64,000 nucleotides of DNA, taken from positions 15,443,001 through 15,507,000 of the forward strand of contig OY987272.1 in the NCBI GenBank assembly GCA_963920665.1, in the 5' to 3' direction. Both the position numbers and the translations under genes were made by a program. Position 1 is the first letter of the stretch, and every line of letters begins with the position of its first letter. Positions 61,801 to 64,000 of the stretch are shown piece by piece. The DNA comes from Straminergon stramineum. Its lineage: Eukaryota > Streptophyta > Bryopsida > Hypnales > Calliergonaceae. Below the pieces are notes generated by a model. The model was given only the letters and a program-made list of their open reading frames with translations. It was not told the DNA's origin and did not search any database.

Positions 61801-62630
61801 CCTAGGTGTCCATCGTGTACACATGAACCATGTCGTGACTTCATCAACATTGATAGAGATAATCCTCATAGATTGCACAACAATCTTCATCACAATTAGA
61901 GAAGAGTGTGAATGTTCACTCATCTCCTAACCTAGAGTTTTATACCAATGTTTTCTAGATAAATTCTTGACTTTCAAGTACCTAAGTAAATATTGTTCTT
62001 TCTCGTAATCACACAAAGGATGGCCACGAGTAAGAACTTGGAAAAGAGTTGAAAATTGTACTCCCTTCTTCTTGAACTCACCTTTCAAACTAGTAGTGAG
62101 TTGATCAACCACACTCCACCCTTGCTTGTAGTTTGCCCACAGTCTGTATAACTTCACGTGCTTGCAATCCATCTTTATGAATGTATCTCCCTTCTTCATA
62201 TGCTGGCACAATCACTACAAGAAAATGGGGGTATAAATGACTTGTCCACAATGACTCCACCGACAACAATCACTGCAAAATGAGTGGAAAATGACTATTT
62301 TGCAGTGATTGTTGTCGGTGGAGTCATTATGGACAAGTCATTTATACCCCCATTTTCTTGTAGTGAATACACTACCTCTTCTACATATCCTCTAGCCTTT
62401 GTGTTTTTCGAGATTATTAAGCTTAGGAACCATCACCTTCTTCCTTTCCATGATTGTTGTACAACTCTTGCAAATTACACCACTGAGAGCACCATTTGAA
62501 TCAAATTCACCCTCCGCTAAGCAAATTTACACGCCCACATTTCTTGCCACCTCTACATGATTGTAGTGAGGCTTGTCTTGCTTCTCTTTTGTACATTGCC
62601 AATAGCCCCTCCTTTCTTCCTCTTCCCCAT
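58844..62630 (-). pseudogene. Degenerate BED-finger/hAT-transposase-like gene (ZNF862-type), with insertions
   Basis: In order on the minus strand: a Lys-rich start (ATG at 62630); a BED-like finger with ICKSC and LEKHKG (about 62470-62395); a MITE insertion (62213-62365); CQHMKKGD through GVQFSTLFQVLTRGHPLCDY (62209-61927); a SINVDEVTT core (about 61850); a segment with KINLVVETLSKYP and FQSIYSYF (61795-61436); a helical segment with LACDIF-like text (61269-60997, LSQACDIFICAF); then FGIIYPQYW (about 59330) and the C-terminal dimerisation motif VEDERCFSTLKFLKS (59035-58844). These match domesticated or decayed hAT-derived proteins common in plant genomes. Several stops and frame changes, and about 1.5 kb of CACAATGCAT-rich low-complexity DNA (59450-60990), separate the pieces. 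It is not functional. Confidence 0.82.
62213..62365. mobile_element. CACTA-superfamily MITE (153 bp) with AAT target duplication
   Basis: It starts CACTACAAGAAAATGG and ends in the reverse complement CCATTTTCTTGTAGTG, the classic plant CACTA (En/Spm) terminus. The arms 62213-62281 and 62297-62365 are 69 bp each with a single visible mismatch (ACAATG versus ATAATG) around a 15-bp loop. It is flanked by a 3-bp AAT direct duplication (62210-62212 and 62366-62368), as expected for CACTA elements. It interrupts the hAT-like gene between its BED finger and the next segment, so it inserted later. Near-perfect arms suggest recent movement. Confidence 0.93.
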
Positions 62631-64000
62631 CACGTAGTGCTTACCATCACTAGGTATCTCAGGTGCATTAGTAACTCTCGGGGACACTACAATATCTTTA
62701 GTCAACAAATTGGGGTCAACTGGTCAGGACAATGATTGTGACAAGTACATCTCTGAAACATGCGTGAGGTTGCATCCATCAATTTCCATTGACAAGCTAC
62801 CCAAAGGAGTGTTGGGGTTTGGCATGAGATACTTACCCATGCTGTTGCTATTTTGGCTAGAGCCAAAATATCAAACCCTGAAGTTATTAGGTACTTTAAG
62901 TCAAGGAGCCATTAGAACCTATACAACAAAAAAAATCAAAGAGCACTGCACAAAAACCAAGCACAAAACAACAACATACTAAAAGAGCACACAAAGACAA
63001 AGACCAAAGATTAGTCAAGTGCACAAGCAAAGTGAATAAGTAAGACAAGTAGAGTAAGTCAAATGAAAGCAAGCATATGAAACATCAATGTATAGGTAAA
63101 TAACAAGCAACATTGCAAGCAAAATCTGGGGGAGCAATTATTTTCAACGGCAACAATGAACCCTAGGCCACATTTTGCAATCACTATTCTACAATTGCCA
63201 ATAGCTACTTGCACTCCATTCACTCCCAAGAATTTCTCAGTCACCATTTCATAATTGTAGTGAATGTAAGGGAGACAATGTACGCCTCCAATATTTTTAC
63301 AACAACTTGGAAGTGGCGCATTGGAATGTCAATAATCAAATCACCAAAGTATATTGTTTTCAAACTTGAATAATGACCAAACATCGAAGGCACACATCTC
63401 AAGAATTAAGACTATCAAGATTCAAGAACCCTAAGGACATGAAGGTACGGATGCCACCATGAATCCTTGACGGCAATGAGCCCAATGCCTATTGAAGCTA
63501 AAATGCACCAAGTACAAGCAACATTAATGCAAAGTTGCAAATCCTAAAGAGAATGAGTAGGGATGTAGCTACATGAGGACAAAAGGGGGAGGAGCACGTC
63601 ACAAGTACCACTGGTGAAATGAAGGGCATGGATGTCGCTACTATGCTCAATTTTGACGGCCTAGCTAGTGCCAACACAATGGTGATTTCCAAACCCTAGC
63701 CAACAAATGCAACACAGGGATTGGATGAATACCAAGTTCTGCCAATAAATAGACTATTGCATGGGTACTTTTTCGAAAATCTATCTTTTCAATTTTTTTT
63801 AACTATGTACATTTAGCCAAACATTTTTGGGGGGTAGAATTCTAACACAAATTAGCCAGTTTAACCCATAAATGTCGACAAGGATGTTTTGTATCTAATG
63901 GATGATAAATAATCTTCCTATGTAAGACATAATTGCAATTGTTCATCCTTGAAATTTTGTACATAAAGAAGAGATCTTGCACAATAATTTGACCTCCAAT
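62631..64000. other. AT-rich DNA at the window end, no gene
   Basis: No supported gene. Minus frames 63059-63247 and 63498-63692 have no recognisable family. The last bases (TTTGACCTCCAAT) match the end of the repeat family noted near 1463, 5685 and 13320. Confidence 0.5.

Overview
This is a stretch of a land-plant nuclear genome. It has multi-exon genes with GT/AG introns, plant-type protein families (the Toc64/OM64 import-receptor family, a plant TBC RabGAP, a PP2A B55 subunit, a plant mitochondrial carrier), AT-rich intergenic DNA full of decayed repeats, and one 200-base run of N typical of a scaffold gap. The kinase relic and the BED/hAT-derived gene resemble families abundant in bryophytes, so a moss is my best guess. 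That is inference from family resemblance, not proof.

Layout. 1-14.6 kb is AT-rich and repeat-dominated: tandemly duplicated blocks, a foldback element (4584-4887), a kinase pseudogene (6531-7403, minus), a nearly perfect 0.59-kb inverted repeat centred on the assembly gap (7386-8801), and a decayed duplicate of the 3' end of the next gene (about 10.5-11.6 kb). 14.6-18.7 kb (minus) is an intact eight-exon TBC-domain RabGAP. 18.7-26.2 kb is gene-free and contains a 0.58-kb direct-repeat pair. 26.8-34.4 kb (plus) is a complete 14-exon PP2A B55 gene with a GC-rich leader. 37.5-41.2 kb (plus) is a six-exon mitochondrial carrier. 42.1-47.1 kb (minus) and 48.75-54.28 kb (plus) are two Toc64-family genes arranged head to head around a 1.65-kb shared upstream region. 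54.3-64 kb is again AT-rich and holds a decayed BED/hAT-type gene (58.8-62.6 kb) interrupted by a CACTA-type MITE.

How the genes work together. The clearest unit is the Toc64 pair. The plus-strand gene keeps the amidase-signature Lys-Ser-Ser triad, a membrane anchor and a TPR domain with all five carboxylate-clamp residues, so it looks like a chaperone-docking import receptor that could still be an enzyme. Its divergent neighbour has the same internal exon lengths and phases. It has lost all three catalytic residues, has a different proline-rich membrane-anchoring N terminus, and ends in a short hydrophilic tail instead of the TPR domain. This looks like an inverted duplication followed by strong division of roles, and it is the most interesting biology here. 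Second is the carrier, which appears to have lost both partners of one matrix-gate salt bridge. Third is a small family of TIR-bearing elements found in introns of three adjacent genes.

Gene models were built by hand from splice signals, reading-frame continuity and family resemblance. All five intact models close in frame. Identities, expression and copy numbers could not be computed.
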